DNA of 53,269 bases from Nitrospira sp. UBA2082 (GCA_002331335.1 DCZO01000011.1:1-53269), one strand, 5' to 3'. Shown: positions 17,598 through 26,512, counted from the stretch's first letter. Notes: generated by a model not told the origin, from the sequence alone. Program-made: numbers and translations.

Positions 17598-17768
17598 TCA
17601 TGCGGCACAGGCGCAGACACCACCAAGCATCCCTTGGACTTGCGGCGTTTGCGGAACACTCAGTGGGAACAGGATGCCGATTGTGTACGCGGCAAGGAGA
17701 AAGAACGGTAGATCACCACGTAGCTTCGAACCATCGGGATCCCACAACACCATCGCTATCCTCAGCAT
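17598..17768 (-). CDS. Small single-span membrane protein upstream of dabA
   Basis: A 56-codon frame starts at ATG 17768 with a strong Shine-Dalgarno (CAGGAG, 7 nt spacing) and ends 31 nt before the dabA ATG. The product begins MLRIAMVLWDPDG, has one hydrophobic segment at about 20-37 (LPFFLLAAYTIGILFPLSV) and a Cys-containing tail. It resembles no family I know. Its position as first cistron of the dabA-dabB-nuoM-usp transcript suggests a small subunit or assembly factor of the Ci pump. It could also be just a leader peptide. Confidence rests on the ribosome site and placement, not on homology. Confidence 0.55.
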   Translation of the reverse strand: MLRIAMVLWDPDGSKLRGDLPFFLLAAYTIGILFPLSVPQTPQVQGMLGGVCACAA

Positions 17769-18193
17769 AAAGTGTCTCCTGAAGTCGTGACGGGACTCAC
17801 GAGTTGATGTTGTCCTGCCTACAGGCCATGCGGCATGACTGTTAAGTGGCGGGCCGGAGTTACGAGCGCGCTTTGCATGTCTACCCACTAATAATTAAAG
17901 AATTGTGGCTTAGAACGGTCACGATGATCTCTGGCAACGTCATGTTGTTCTTTCCCGCAACCGCAGGGGGTGAACTCTGTAGATTCGTAACGCTTGAGAG
18001 CCTGACACGAGGAGACCGGAATTGGATTTGCGTTTGTCCTTCATACAACCAACACCTCCTCCCCATTTTCTTCCTGATCAGACTGATCATTCGAATGGTC
18101 TAGCAAAAGACGCACCTTCGTGAAGAAAAGTTCACTGAATTTAAGTGCCTGTTTTTATGAGCTATTGTGTTTGAATATCTTGGGGGTACGGTC
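17769..18193. promoter_or_regulatory. 425-bp region upstream of the DAB operon
   Basis: It contains no convincing gene. It should carry the promoter of the minus-strand DAB operon. The A+T-rich patch around 17888-17900 (TAATAATTAAAG) is the best place for a -10 region. I searched for a sigma-54 element facing the operon and found no acceptable match. Confidence 0.4.
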
Positions 18194-18451
18194 ATGTTGC
18201 GAATTCAGTCTTCAGAGTCGCACTGTGTGCAGTGTGCGGGATCGCCCACTGCTAGACGGGAGCCCCTGAAGGGACCATGTGAGAGGCCAGAAGAGTCGAA
18301 AGGTTTGAAAATTCGGAATCTCGACGTTGGCGCAGCGTCTCCTGCCCCGGCGGATTCGTCCGTCACGACGAGGAGGACCTTGTTTTACACAGACGATGTG
18401 CCCTCTTCCAGGAACACGCCGATCAAGCATTTGATGGAACATCTGAAATGA
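18194..18451 (+). CDS. Uncertain small hypothetical protein
   Basis: An 85-codon frame from ATG 18194 with GGGGG 7 nt upstream. The peptide contains a CVQC pair near the N-terminus, is polar and has no membrane segment or known motif. It lies alone between the DAB operon (divergent) and the end of the second sigma-54 regulatory operon (convergent). The evidence for coding is weak; it may be a chance frame. Confidence 0.3.
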   Translation: MLRIQSSESHCVQCAGSPTARREPLKGPCERPEESKGLKIRNLDVGAASPAPADSSVTTRRTLFYTDDVPSSRNTPIKHLMEHLK

Positions 18452-18611
18452 GAGATGGGCTTCCGCGACGAGCCAAACAACTGGACGAGCAGGATCGGAA
18501 AGATGAACGAACCGGCGGTCATGAGAAGATCGTTCAAGGCACTGGCGACTCCTTTCAGGCGGATGGTGCGGTAATCTTTACCTTTATTTATTGAAGAGTG
18601 GCGCCGGAATC

Positions 18612-20006
18612 TTATTTCGGCATATCCGCCAGTTTCTTTAATCGACGGTCCAGAGAGAATCGAGTGATCCCAAGATGTTTCGCGGCCAAGCTTTTATTAT
18701 AGTCAGCCAAGCGGAGCGCCTCTTCGATAATGGAATCTTCTATCTGTTCCAACGTATGCTTGCCGACCTGCATCTCTATGCGAATGAGATGTTCCGCACC
18801 CTGCGACACTGACACCGTGGTCTGGCTGACCTGGTCAAGCAAATCGCGTGGCAGACAGGTGGCCATCAAGGTCCGCCCCGAGCAAAAGATCATGGCCCGC
18901 TCAAGAATATTCTCAAGCTCTCGAATATTCCCCGGGTACTGGTACCGCTCCAATAAGACGCGCGCCTGCGGGTCCAATTCTGGAACGGGCTTCCCAAATT
19001 CTCGGGCAAAGCGCACGATGTTGCGTTGGCAGAGGGGAAGAATGTCTTCGAATCGCTTGCGAAGCGGAGGGATTTCAAACGCAACGACGTTGAGACGAAA
19101 GTACAAGTCTTCTCGAAATGTTCCCCGCTCCACCTCCTTTTTGAGTTCCCGATTCGTCGCACTGATCAGCCGAAAATCAACATCCAGATCGTCTGTTCCT
19201 CCAACCCGTCTGAAGGAGCGCTCTTGAATGACCCGCAGTAACTTCGCTTGCATGGAGAGATCAAGATCGCCGATTTCATCCAGAAACAGCGTGCCGCCTT
19301 CCGCTTTTTCAAGCAAACCTGGCTTGCGTTGAGTGGCACCGGTAAAGGCGCCCTTCTCATAGCCGAATAATTCGCTCTCAAAGAGGTCCTTCGGAATCGC
19401 AGTGCAGTTCACCCCGACAAACGCTCCCGAGGCACGCGGCCCATTGTGATGGATGACCCGCGCGATGAACTCTTTCCCCGTACCGGTTTCCCCTAGAAGC
19501 ATCACGGAGGATCTTGGATTCTCAGCCACCTCCCGGATTTGCTCGAAGAGCTGCTTGACGACCGGACTGTGGGTTTCGAGATTCTTCAAATGGTACTGGC
19601 TGGCCTGGTCTCCGATTTCCAATGCTAAGCGCCGGCGGAGCCTCAAGACTTCAAGCGCACGCCCCACGACCGCTTCGACTCCTTCCAGATCGACCATCTT
19701 TATCAAGAAATCGTAGGCCCCTAACTTCATGGCCTCTACAGCATCCTGGACCGTCCCGTAGGCCGTCAGCATGATGGTCATGGCAGACGGAGCCTGTTGT
19801 TGAATATGTTTGAGCACTTCGATGCCGTTGATGCCGGGCATTTTCAAATCCAGCAGCACAAGGTCCGGCAGCTTATGCGGCACCGCCTGTAACAAGGCCT
19901 CCCCGGAATCATAGCCGGTGGCGAAATGCCCCTGCCTCATCAGCCGTTTAACGATCGCCGTCCGAATCACTTGTTCGTCGTCAACCACAAAGACAACGGC
20001 GCGCAT
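18612..20006 (-). CDS. NtrC-family sigma-54 response regulator
   Basis: 464 residues. The receiver has D53 (LLDLKMPG) and a late K in the FLIKMVD segment. The AAA+ domain has Walker A GETGTGKE, an intact GAFTGA loop (YEKGAFTGATQRK), Walker B GTLFLDEIGD and R-finger region. The C-terminal Fis-type helix-turn-helix is NKSLAAKHLGITRFSLDRRL. It is the last gene of the operon, 3 nt after the kinase stop. This is the DNA-binding output of the pathway. It shares the IKxVDLEG receiver end with the truncated regulator at 22021-23190, so the two arose by duplication. Confidence 0.93.
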   Translation of the reverse strand: MRAVVFVVDDEQVIRTAIVKRLMRQGHFATGYDSGEALLQAVPHKLPDLVLLDLKMPGINGIEVLKHIQQQAPSAMTIMLTAYGTVQDAVEAMKLGAYDFLIKMVDLEGVEAVVGRALEVLRLRRRLALEIGDQASQYHLKNLETHSPVVKQLFEQIREVAENPRSSVMLLGETGTGKEFIARVIHHNGPRASGAFVGVNCTAIPKDLFESELFGYEKGAFTGATQRKPGLLEKAEGGTLFLDEIGDLDLSMQAKLLRVIQERSFRRVGGTDDLDVDFRLISATNRELKKEVERGTFREDLYFRLNVVAFEIPPLRKRFEDILPLCQRNIVRFAREFGKPVPELDPQARVLLERYQYPGNIRELENILERAMIFCSGRTLMATCLPRDLLDQVSQTTVSVSQGAEHLIRIEMQVGKHTLEQIEDSIIEEALRLADYNKSLAAKHLGITRFSLDRRLKKLADMPK

Positions 20007-20009
20007 AGA

Positions 20010-21941
20010 TCACACCTTCTCCAACATTGATTCTTGTTCCAACGGCAACCAAATCCCAAAGATCGTCCCTTTCCCAACTTCGCTCGTTACATACAGGTCT
20101 CCATCATGACCTTCAACGATGTTCTTGCATATTGCCAAGCCTAGTCCTGTCCCATATTGCTTTCCGGACGTCACGAACGGCTGAAACACGGTTGGGAGCA
20201 AGTCCTCTGATATGCCGATCCCGCCGTCTTTCACCTGAATGACCAAGCCGGGCCGTTCGTGACGGAATAATTCATGTGCCGTCAGCTCGATGGGTGGTCC
20301 TCCTTCCGGTGTGGCATCAATGGCGTTATCGGCCACGTTTAAGAGCACCTGCCTGAGTTGATCTCGATCGGCGGAGAATTCCCTGATCATCGGTGAAATG
20401 GATATGTTGATTGTGAGGCGCTTGTCCGCCAGTTTAGACTTCAACATCTTGGACACTTCATCGGCAAGTTGGCTGAGATCAATTCGAGACGGCGCAAGGC
20501 GGCGCGGCCGCGCGTAGTCGACGATCTGGTTGACGATGCGATCCAATCGCCTGGCCTCGGACAAAATCACCTCGATCTCCTTCCGCCTGGGGTCGCCGAG
20601 CTCAAATTCATCAAGCAAAACTCTCGCCGTGGAGCCGATGCCGATCAGCGGATTTCGAAGCTCATGGGCTATACCGGCTGCCACTTGTCCTAAGGTCGCT
20701 AATTTCTCCGCTCGCCGTACTCGCAATTGCAGATTGTCCAGCGTGGTAATATCGACATTAAACCCCACATAGACCACGTCCTCACTCTCGAGGTCCATAA
20801 TCGGGACATGACGGCTCAGAACCGTGTGCACGCTGCCATCGTTAAGGAGAAATCGGAAAATCATTTCGCACGGCTTCCCCTCGGCTACGGCCTGCGAAAA
20901 GATCATGGTCACTCGATCGCGGTCTTCCGGGTGGATTCGTTGACGAAATGTGGCGGGATCCATCTGTTGTTCAGGATCAAGTCCTGCCAGCTGTTGATTG
21001 TACCGATTACTGAACGTCACTCGCACACCTCTGGTCATAAAGATACCGAGTGGCGCGTGATTCACCAATCCTCGATACTTCTCTTCGGACGCCGACAAAT
21101 ATGCGTTGAGCTTTTTCAGAGCCGCCTCCGAGTGTTGAACGTCCTCGAGATCGCGGCGGATCTGCTGGCTCATCTTATTCATGACTCTTGTCAACTCACC
21201 GATTTCGTCCTTCCGGTCCAAGACCGGAATGGCTGGAACCACCTCGCCTGCCGTCGAGCTCACGACCTTCGATAAGGCGGATAGCGGCGTGGCGATGGAA
21301 CGTGCAATGATCGCCAGCGCGACGATCACGAGACAGAGCGTGACCAACCCTCCCCCTAGAATAACGAACCGCGCCCACGTTCGGTCGGTGCCCAACTTAG
21401 CGAGTGCTTGGCGCGTGACTTGTTGCTGATCACGCTCAAACTCGGCGATCCAGTTTCGAGTCGCGATCATGACCTCTTTGCTTCGTCCTTCTTGCACATA
21501 GACAAAGGCATACGCCCGTTTCCCTCCCCGGATGTCTTCGACGAGAGCAGCCTTTTGCGCAAAAGACCGTCCCACTAAGGTGAGAAGGTCTTCGAATGAT
21601 TGACGGTGCTGCTGGGGAAGTCGGGCTTTCAGATCCCCGGCGATTGCGTCGAGCCCTGCCAGGCCCTCCCGAAATCTTTTCAGATACCGCTCATTTTCGG
21701 AAATGACATAGCCGAGAAAGGCTGTTTCCAAATCAGCGACTGAACGCATGTATTGGGCCGTACTCGTTTGAGTGAGATACAACTGTGTCAGACGCTCCTC
21801 ATCCTGTATGAACGTTTGAACATCCTGGTACGTGATCATGCTGAATATCAGCAGAGAGATGAACGGAATGGCCGGAATGAGCAGAAGCTTGGGAAGAATC
21901 GGAAGATCCTCGACGAACTTCTGAAAGACTCGTTCTGACAT
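20010..21941 (-). CDS. Histidine kinase with CHASE3-like sensor, HAMP and PAS
   Basis: About 643 residues. It has an N-terminal span (about 18-40), a helical extracytoplasmic region of about 150 residues typical of CHASE3/four-helix sensors, a second span (about 192-214), HAMP, a coiled coil and a PAS domain (about 285-410; YRGLVNHAPLGIF). HisKA has IAHELRNPLIG and the HATPase has NVADNAIDATPEGG and GTGLGLAICKN. The start is ATG 21941 with CGGAG 7 nt upstream, rather than the GTG at 21947. It sits between two NtrC-type regulators, so one kinase may feed both receivers. The signal is unknown. Confidence 0.92.
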   Translation of the reverse strand: MSERVFQKFVEDLPILPKLLLIPAIPFISLLIFSMITYQDVQTFIQDEERLTQLYLTQTSTAQYMRSVADLETAFLGYVISENERYLKRFREGLAGLDAIAGDLKARLPQQHRQSFEDLLTLVGRSFAQKAALVEDIRGGKRAYAFVYVQEGRSKEVMIATRNWIAEFERDQQQVTRQALAKLGTDRTWARFVILGGGLVTLCLVIVALAIIARSIATPLSALSKVVSSTAGEVVPAIPVLDRKDEIGELTRVMNKMSQQIRRDLEDVQHSEAALKKLNAYLSASEEKYRGLVNHAPLGIFMTRGVRVTFSNRYNQQLAGLDPEQQMDPATFRQRIHPEDRDRVTMIFSQAVAEGKPCEMIFRFLLNDGSVHTVLSRHVPIMDLESEDVVYVGFNVDITTLDNLQLRVRRAEKLATLGQVAAGIAHELRNPLIGIGSTARVLLDEFELGDPRRKEIEVILSEARRLDRIVNQIVDYARPRRLAPSRIDLSQLADEVSKMLKSKLADKRLTINISISPMIREFSADRDQLRQVLLNVADNAIDATPEGGPPIELTAHELFRHERPGLVIQVKDGGIGISEDLLPTVFQPFVTSGKQYGTGLGLAICKNIVEGHDGDLYVTSEVGKGTIFGIWLPLEQESMLEKV

Positions 21942-22020
21942 GTGCACTCCGACGAAGCTCGTGCATGGCAGACATTACATGCACATGGGCCGAACCGCCC
22001 GAACGTAGCCGCACGAGAAC

Positions 22021-23190
22021 CTAATGTGCCCCAGAAAGGTCCCCGTCGGTCAAGATTCTCCCCGTACACCGCATCATAGCCCGTTCGATGATGTTTTGGA
22101 GTTCCCGCACATTCCCAGGAAATGCGTATTGTTGAAGAGTTGCCACGGCCTTCGGATCGATATCGGTGATCTCCTTCCCAAACTCCACCCCGTATTTCAC
22201 CATGAACCGCTTGGCCAGGGGTATGATATCCTCAATGCGCTTCCTGAGGGGCGGTATGACGAACGACATCGCGTTGAGACGGAAAAAGAGATCCTCTCGG
22301 AACCTTCCTGCCGAGACCTCCTCCTGAAGGTTCCGGTAGGAAGAGGCCACGACACGATAGTCTCCGGCAATGTCTTCCATGCCACCCAGGCGTCGAAAGA
22401 CACGATCCTGGACGATTCCTATGAGCTTACCTTGCATACTCTGGTCCAAATCGCCGATTTCATCAAGAAAGAGTGTGCCCTTTTCTGCTTGGTCCAATAG
22501 ACCAAGCTTCCGCCTTTCTGCTCCGGCAAATGCGCCACGCTCATAACCAAAGAGATCACGTTCGAATCGCATTGGGGAGAGGCTGGTGCAACTGATTTTG
22601 ACGAACGGTCCTTTTGCCCGCCTGCTGTTACGGTGGATGACTCGGGCTAAGTAGTCTTTCCCTGTTCCGGTTTCCCCCATCAGGAGAATGGGGATATTTG
22701 GATTTTCCCCCATCTCTCGTACTTGAAGGAGTACGGCTCTCATCGCCGGACTAACGGCGATGATCTCCTGCAAGGCATATTGGTCGGCCTCGTGCTCATG
22801 GTCGTAGGCAATACGTCGTTTCAGCCGCACATATTCGATCGCCCGATTGAGAACTGGCTCTAGGCCCTCCAGATCGACGGTCTTGATGAGGAAGTCAAAT
22901 GCACCGAGCTTCATGGCTTCAACCGCATCCTCCACCGTTCCATAGGCGGTGAGGAGAATGACCACAGCGTCTCTGCATAGGGAGCGAAGGGCCCCGAGCA
23001 CTTCCATGCCGGTCATGCCTGGCATTTTGAGGTCAATTAAGATTACATCCGGCGGATCTGTTTTGACTGCAGAGAAAAGGTCTTCGCCAGATTGAAACGC
23101 CCGGACACGGTGGTGCATGGAAGAGAGCAACTTCTCCAGTGCTCCACGAAAAGCGGGCTGGTCGTCGACCACAAAAATACTCGCTTGCAT
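22021..23190 (-). CDS. NtrC-like regulator lacking a DNA-binding domain (GAFAGA loop)
   Basis: 389 residues. The receiver has D54-equivalent DLKMPG and the AAA+ domain has Walker A GETGTGKD and Walker B GTLFLDEIGD. The protein stops right after the AAA+ lid (RILTDGDLSGAH) and has no Fis helix-turn-helix. The sigma-54 contact loop reads GAFAGA: the Thr required for sigma-54 engagement in NtrC-class proteins is Ala. Walker A also ends in D instead of E. The stop at 22021 is followed by a 79-nt gap to the kinase start, with no frame that restores an HTH. GGGGAGG precedes ATG 23190, which overlaps the stop of the upstream gene (TGATG). It is likely an anti-activator or hetero-oligomer partner of the full regulator at 18612. 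Confidence 0.88.
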   Translation of the reverse strand: MQASIFVVDDQPAFRGALEKLLSSMHHRVRAFQSGEDLFSAVKTDPPDVILIDLKMPGMTGMEVLGALRSLCRDAVVILLTAYGTVEDAVEAMKLGAFDFLIKTVDLEGLEPVLNRAIEYVRLKRRIAYDHEHEADQYALQEIIAVSPAMRAVLLQVREMGENPNIPILLMGETGTGKDYLARVIHRNSRRAKGPFVKISCTSLSPMRFERDLFGYERGAFAGAERRKLGLLDQAEKGTLFLDEIGDLDQSMQGKLIGIVQDRVFRRLGGMEDIAGDYRVVASSYRNLQEEVSAGRFREDLFFRLNAMSFVIPPLRKRIEDIIPLAKRFMVKYGVEFGKEITDIDPKAVATLQQYAFPGNVRELQNIIERAMMRCTGRILTDGDLSGAH

Positions 23191-23816
23191 CACGAAATCC
23201 TCCCCTCAGGGCCGGTACAGAGAGAGGGATTACGCCGCAATGCGTCCACGGATGCCCATTTCCCTTGAAGACGAACGGATGACAGCAGTACAGCCATGCA
23301 TCTTTTCGTTAACGTGGGAACTATCGACCGGAGCACTTCAACCGAACCATTCGACGGGAAGGCACTCTCATGTTTGGCCCGGGAGCGGTCCACTTCGATC
23401 TCACGATAGAGAGCCTCGGGAAGCAGGAAAACCCCACCGTCGGGCACAGGTCTTTCCCGTATGTATGGCTGGAACATTCCGGCGGTTTGGCGAATCGATT
23501 CCACGAGGTCGGAGACGTAGCCGCTGACGATGAAACCCGGCTTCGACCTGCGCAACCGGGCGAACCCTTGCCCAATGAAACCCCTCCATGCACGATGGTC
23601 ATGATTTGAGGACTGGGTGCATCGCCGTATCTCGGCGGTGATGGCGGTCGAATGGTACACCAGGGAATGATTGCTCTCCAGCCAAGACTTCATCCCCTTG
23701 CAATCCATGACTTGGGAGGAGGCCCGAGGCATGACCCAGGCCATCGGATTCTCTCCGGGCAATCTGGATGTCCCCATTCTCACCCTCGTCGCTGCGGAGC
23801 TGTTCAAGGCTATCAT
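23190..23816 (-). CDS. Hypothetical protein coupled to the regulator operon
   Basis: 208 residues with no family I recognise. ATG 23816 has an excellent AAGGAGG, and the TGA overlaps the ATG of the next gene by one base (TGATG), a sign of true translational coupling. The N-terminal third is basic and low in recognisable structure. The stretch around residues 93-145 (FIVSGYVSDLVESIRQTAGM ... FLLPEALYREIEVDRS) looks like an alpha/beta fold. No membrane span or signal peptide is visible. Placement before a regulator-kinase-regulator set suggests an accessory signalling protein. Confidence 0.55.
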   Translation of the reverse strand: MIALNSSAATRVRMGTSRLPGENPMAWVMPRASSQVMDCKGMKSWLESNHSLVYHSTAITAEIRRCTQSSNHDHRAWRGFIGQGFARLRRSKPGFIVSGYVSDLVESIRQTAGMFQPYIRERPVPDGGVFLLPEALYREIEVDRSRAKHESAFPSNGSVEVLRSIVPTLTKRCMAVLLSSVRLQGKWASVDALRRNPSLCTGPEGRIS

Positions 23817-23905
23817 GGGGTCCTCCTTCCTGACAATCAGGCTACAAACCAATCCACGTGCGTCATTGGCTCTGTAGCACCGTTATCCGCTCACCATTTC
23901 CACTC

Positions 23906-24409
23906 TCACCCATAAGCCATGGCGTCATCGGATTGGTTCACACGATAGGCCGGCCAGCGGTCGGAACGAGAGAGAACATGCTGGGTTCCGAGGATGACGC
24001 AGGTATGGCCTGCTTTCATGTGTCGATCCAGGAAGTCGTGACCGGAACTAAAAGGATAGCCCGCTGCTAGATTTCCTTGGCCGAGGGTCAGCATGCCTAC
24101 CAGGAGAGCAGGTGCGAGACTAGCCGCCGGGCCACCAATGGTGATATAGGCCCCTCCAAGCAGCGCAAAGACGAGACCCGCATTGATCGCTGAAGTGACA
24201 CCGGTGACGGGGGGTGCGCCCGAGTCCAACGCAATACTTAGTGAGAGTGGACGTCCCATCAAAGCAACTTGTAACCCTGCAGTGAGGTCATACCTCCATT
24301 GCTTTACCCCCTTGCCGTTTTGCAGTTTTTCATCCTGTGGGGCTGCCAAAGGTTCGGGAGACGACACCGCCCCCCTCCTGACCGTCAGGTTGAGCTGTTC
24401 TTCAGTCAC
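23906..24409 (-). pseudogene. Truncated SulP-family transporter
   Basis: A 167-codon frame. Residues about 36-118 are clear SulP N-terminus (RYDLTAGLQVALMGRPLSLS ... GAPPVTGVTSAINAG ... GGAYITIGGPAASLAP), closely paralleling the intact SulP at 7901-9493. From about residue 119 the sequence becomes polar (SSGHDFLDRHMKAGH) and the frame ends, so at least 75 percent of the transport core and the STAS domain are missing. I infer a frameshift plus deletion. It lies first in the same-strand run leading to the regulator operon, so it may record a lost second Ci transporter once controlled by that system. Confidence 0.75.
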
Positions 24410-24864
24410 TCGCTACTGTCCTATTCAGATTCTGCTTCCCGTTTGTGAAGAGGCCGATCAAATACCCTGCTTCCTGATTAGCACATCCGGTGCCGACCTT
24501 GAACATTCAGACCTTGTGGGTGGTCGCAACGCACGGTTACATGAAATGCAATGATTACTATGGGTTAGAGAGCACCCCATGATCAAACCGAGATTGGGTA
24601 GATTCAAGCGATTCCGTTGAGATCTAATACGCTATGTGCGCGAAGATCGAATTCGCTCAGTTTGATTGTGAAACTCTCTTAGTGGCGGCACCGAGTATGG
24701 CCCCACGGCCTGACAGCCATGGTCTCCTGCATAGTCAGGTGACGGGGGGCACACCATAGGTCTTTAGGTAGGTTGCTCGTGGACGATTCATCCAACCGGC
24801 AAGTGCCCAGACAGATCAAGACGTCTACGAAGAGCACGCCATGGCAGCAAATGGGATGCAGCCG
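24410..24864. other. 455-bp intergenic stretch
   Basis: It lies between the truncated SulP and the DUF4118 protein. I see no coding frame with a ribosome site, no RNA gene and no clear hairpin. It presumably contains the promoter of the truncated-SulP/regulator operon. Confidence 0.4.
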
Positions 24865-25464
24865 TTAAGGTTCACAGGTAGGATTGGGGTCTTTCTCCGT
24901 TAATACGACCGTGGTCGGATGTTCTTGAGGCTGGTTGCTGCGCCTCTTCAATTCGTCCTGTAATTCTTCCGCCATTTGTTCGGTTCTCCTCCAAGCCCAT
25001 CGCCATGTCTGAATAAGCCCAATCGCCGCGAAACTGACGGTCAAATAGATGACCAGTCCAGCTTGATCGATCAGCCCTGTCAGGGCGAATGCAAAACGAG
25101 GCGCTACCAAAACCCAATTGCCTATCACGCCACCTAATAGAACGGCCACTAAAGAAGCCCCTATCCCGCTGTACCAAGCCGTCACCATGACTGCAATGAG
25201 GAATATGGCATATGGGAGGTCTTCTTGGAGATAAACATTCAGCGACCACCGTACCAGAAATGCCGTGAGGATGGAGGCGATCGCGAGCCCATACCCACCT
25301 CGAAGCCTTCGATTCTCATGAAGTCCAAGCAGTGCTGGCTTCGCTTGATACGTCACACTACCACCCCTGGCCTCTGCCGGCGTATCAGCCACGGCGGTCC
25401 TTCTGATGTATGGGGATATCCGCTTGTTCCCCTCCCTCTTTCTTCTCCATTTTGTCGGTGGCAT
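24865..25464 (-). CDS. Stand-alone DUF4118 (KdpD-type) membrane protein
   Basis: Up to 199 residues. Residues about 57-160 form four closely packed membrane spans matching the KdpD-like sensor membrane domain (YGLAIASILTAFLVRWSLNV, YAIFLIAVMVTAWYSGIGAS, LVAVLLGGVIGNWV). A short charged coiled coil (RTEQMAEELQDELKRR) and a Pro/Thr tail follow. The catalytic histidine kinase part found in most DUF4118 proteins is absent, so this is a sensor without an output, or a small regulatory membrane protein. The basic N-terminus has no clear ribosome site; an in-frame GTG at 25356 preceded by GGGG is a possible true start. Confidence 0.65.
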   Translation of the reverse strand: MPPTKWRRKREGNKRISPYIRRTAVADTPAEARGGSVTYQAKPALLGLHENRRLRGGYGLAIASILTAFLVRWSLNVYLQEDLPYAIFLIAVMVTAWYSGIGASLVAVLLGGVIGNWVLVAPRFAFALTGLIDQAGLVIYLTVSFAAIGLIQTWRWAWRRTEQMAEELQDELKRRSNQPQEHPTTVVLTEKDPNPTCEP

Positions 25465-25719
25465 CCAGGTCCATGATGCACCGTGAATGGCACCCCCCTC
25501 TCCATGGCTCAGTCACCTGTAGAGTACGGATCCCGCCCATATCCTACGCCGCTGATTCGAGATAAGCTATTGGCTTATTGACCAGAACCTATCTCACTAT
25601 TCTCTGAGCATTGTCATAGTGGTGTAGACGAACTCTGTGCTTCGCTCGACCGACATGCTGAGCCTGAAACATAGCTGATTCAGGCGCTGAGATTCTGGGG
25701 AATGTCCCCTGGCAAAAAT

Positions 25720-26190
25720 TGTCTTGGCTTGTAGAAAAAGAGTTTCTAGAAATGAACGACTGAGGTGCCGTCCATGGTCAGCCTTGTTCCTCCAGAGGTG
25801 TGCGACCGACGATCTTGAAGGACTCAAACTTGCGCGTATGGAGAATTTGCTGATAGATGCGGCTTTCTTCGGAGAAGGGCGACTGAGGGGGCGTATGCTT
25901 CTGGTTCTAGCTGCCAACCCAGGCATAGCCTTGCCGGATGGAAAGATGCTCCGTCAGTTGATAGACAAACACGGGAAGGTCATCCCCTCCAAACATACCT
26001 ATGTCTGGGCCCCTCAGGAAAGGCCCGCGCCCAGTTCTGACGCAAGCGATCGCCCCCCGGATTCCTCACTGTCCCATTGCCTATTGAGCAAACTGAGGCG
26101 AGGGTTTGTGCGTTGCCTTCGCCAGACCTTGTACCCTTTCCCGCAAGAGAAATTCGAGTTAAAAATGCGCGTGTGAGACTTGTCCGGTTC
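25720..26190 (-). pseudogene. Decayed DUF2490 gene copy
   Basis: The minus strand matches the intact DUF2490 gene at 26712-27473 in two blocks. Block one spans about 25760-26000 and corresponds to the middle of the protein (YQLTEHLSIRQGYAWVGS, then TPPQSPFSEESRIYQQILHT). Block two spans about 26090-26190 and corresponds to the region upstream of the intact start. The first roughly 80 codons, including the signal peptide, are deleted. An in-frame TAG sits at 25907-25909 where the intact gene has a TTT codon. It is a clear direct duplication followed by decay. Confidence 0.8.
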
Positions 26191-26278
26191 CATCACCGAG
26201 GGAAAGCCCCCTACGTTTGGGGCATTGTGGAACAACCGGCGGTTCAGCGATAAGGTTCTCTCACAACGATACGGCGGG

Positions 26279-26512
26279 ATGGTGACAATGCCACAAATTC
26301 TCAATTGCAGTGAGCATGCCAACGACGAAGAGGTGCACTATCTCACGACCCTTCTGCTCTATCACTTGGTTGAACGATGCGGAGGGCACTTACAGTTCAC
26401 CGCGCAAGAAGTTCAGCAGATCCGCGACAATCTCTCCACAAAAATGGTGCAAATCCAACTCGGCAACGATGTGCGATTGCGTATCATCGACCGCCTCCCC
26501 GAGCTTCAGTAG
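26279..26512 (+). CDS. Small hypothetical protein
   Basis: 77 residues from ATG 26279, or 74 from ATG 26288, which has GGCGGG about 9 nt upstream. It is soluble and helical, with YHLVERCGGHLQFTAQEVQQ and a regular amphipathic pattern, and no motif I can name. It sits between a decayed and an intact DUF2490 gene, on the opposite strand, so it was probably carried in or isolated by that duplication. Composition is more gene-like than the overlapping frames. Confidence 0.5.
   Translation: MVTMPQILNCSEHANDEEVHYLTTLLLYHLVERCGGHLQFTAQEVQQIRDNLSTKMVQIQLGNDVRLRIIDRLPELQ

Noticed and set aside
18125..18150. Sigma-54-like element facing the dab operon (AGGCAC-N5-TTCA on minus)
   Set aside because: The -12 GC is absent, and it is far from the operon start.
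23370..23609. Plus-strand frame opposite the unknown coupled gene
   Set aside because: The minus-strand gene has a strong Shine-Dalgarno and TGATG coupling, which this frame lacks.
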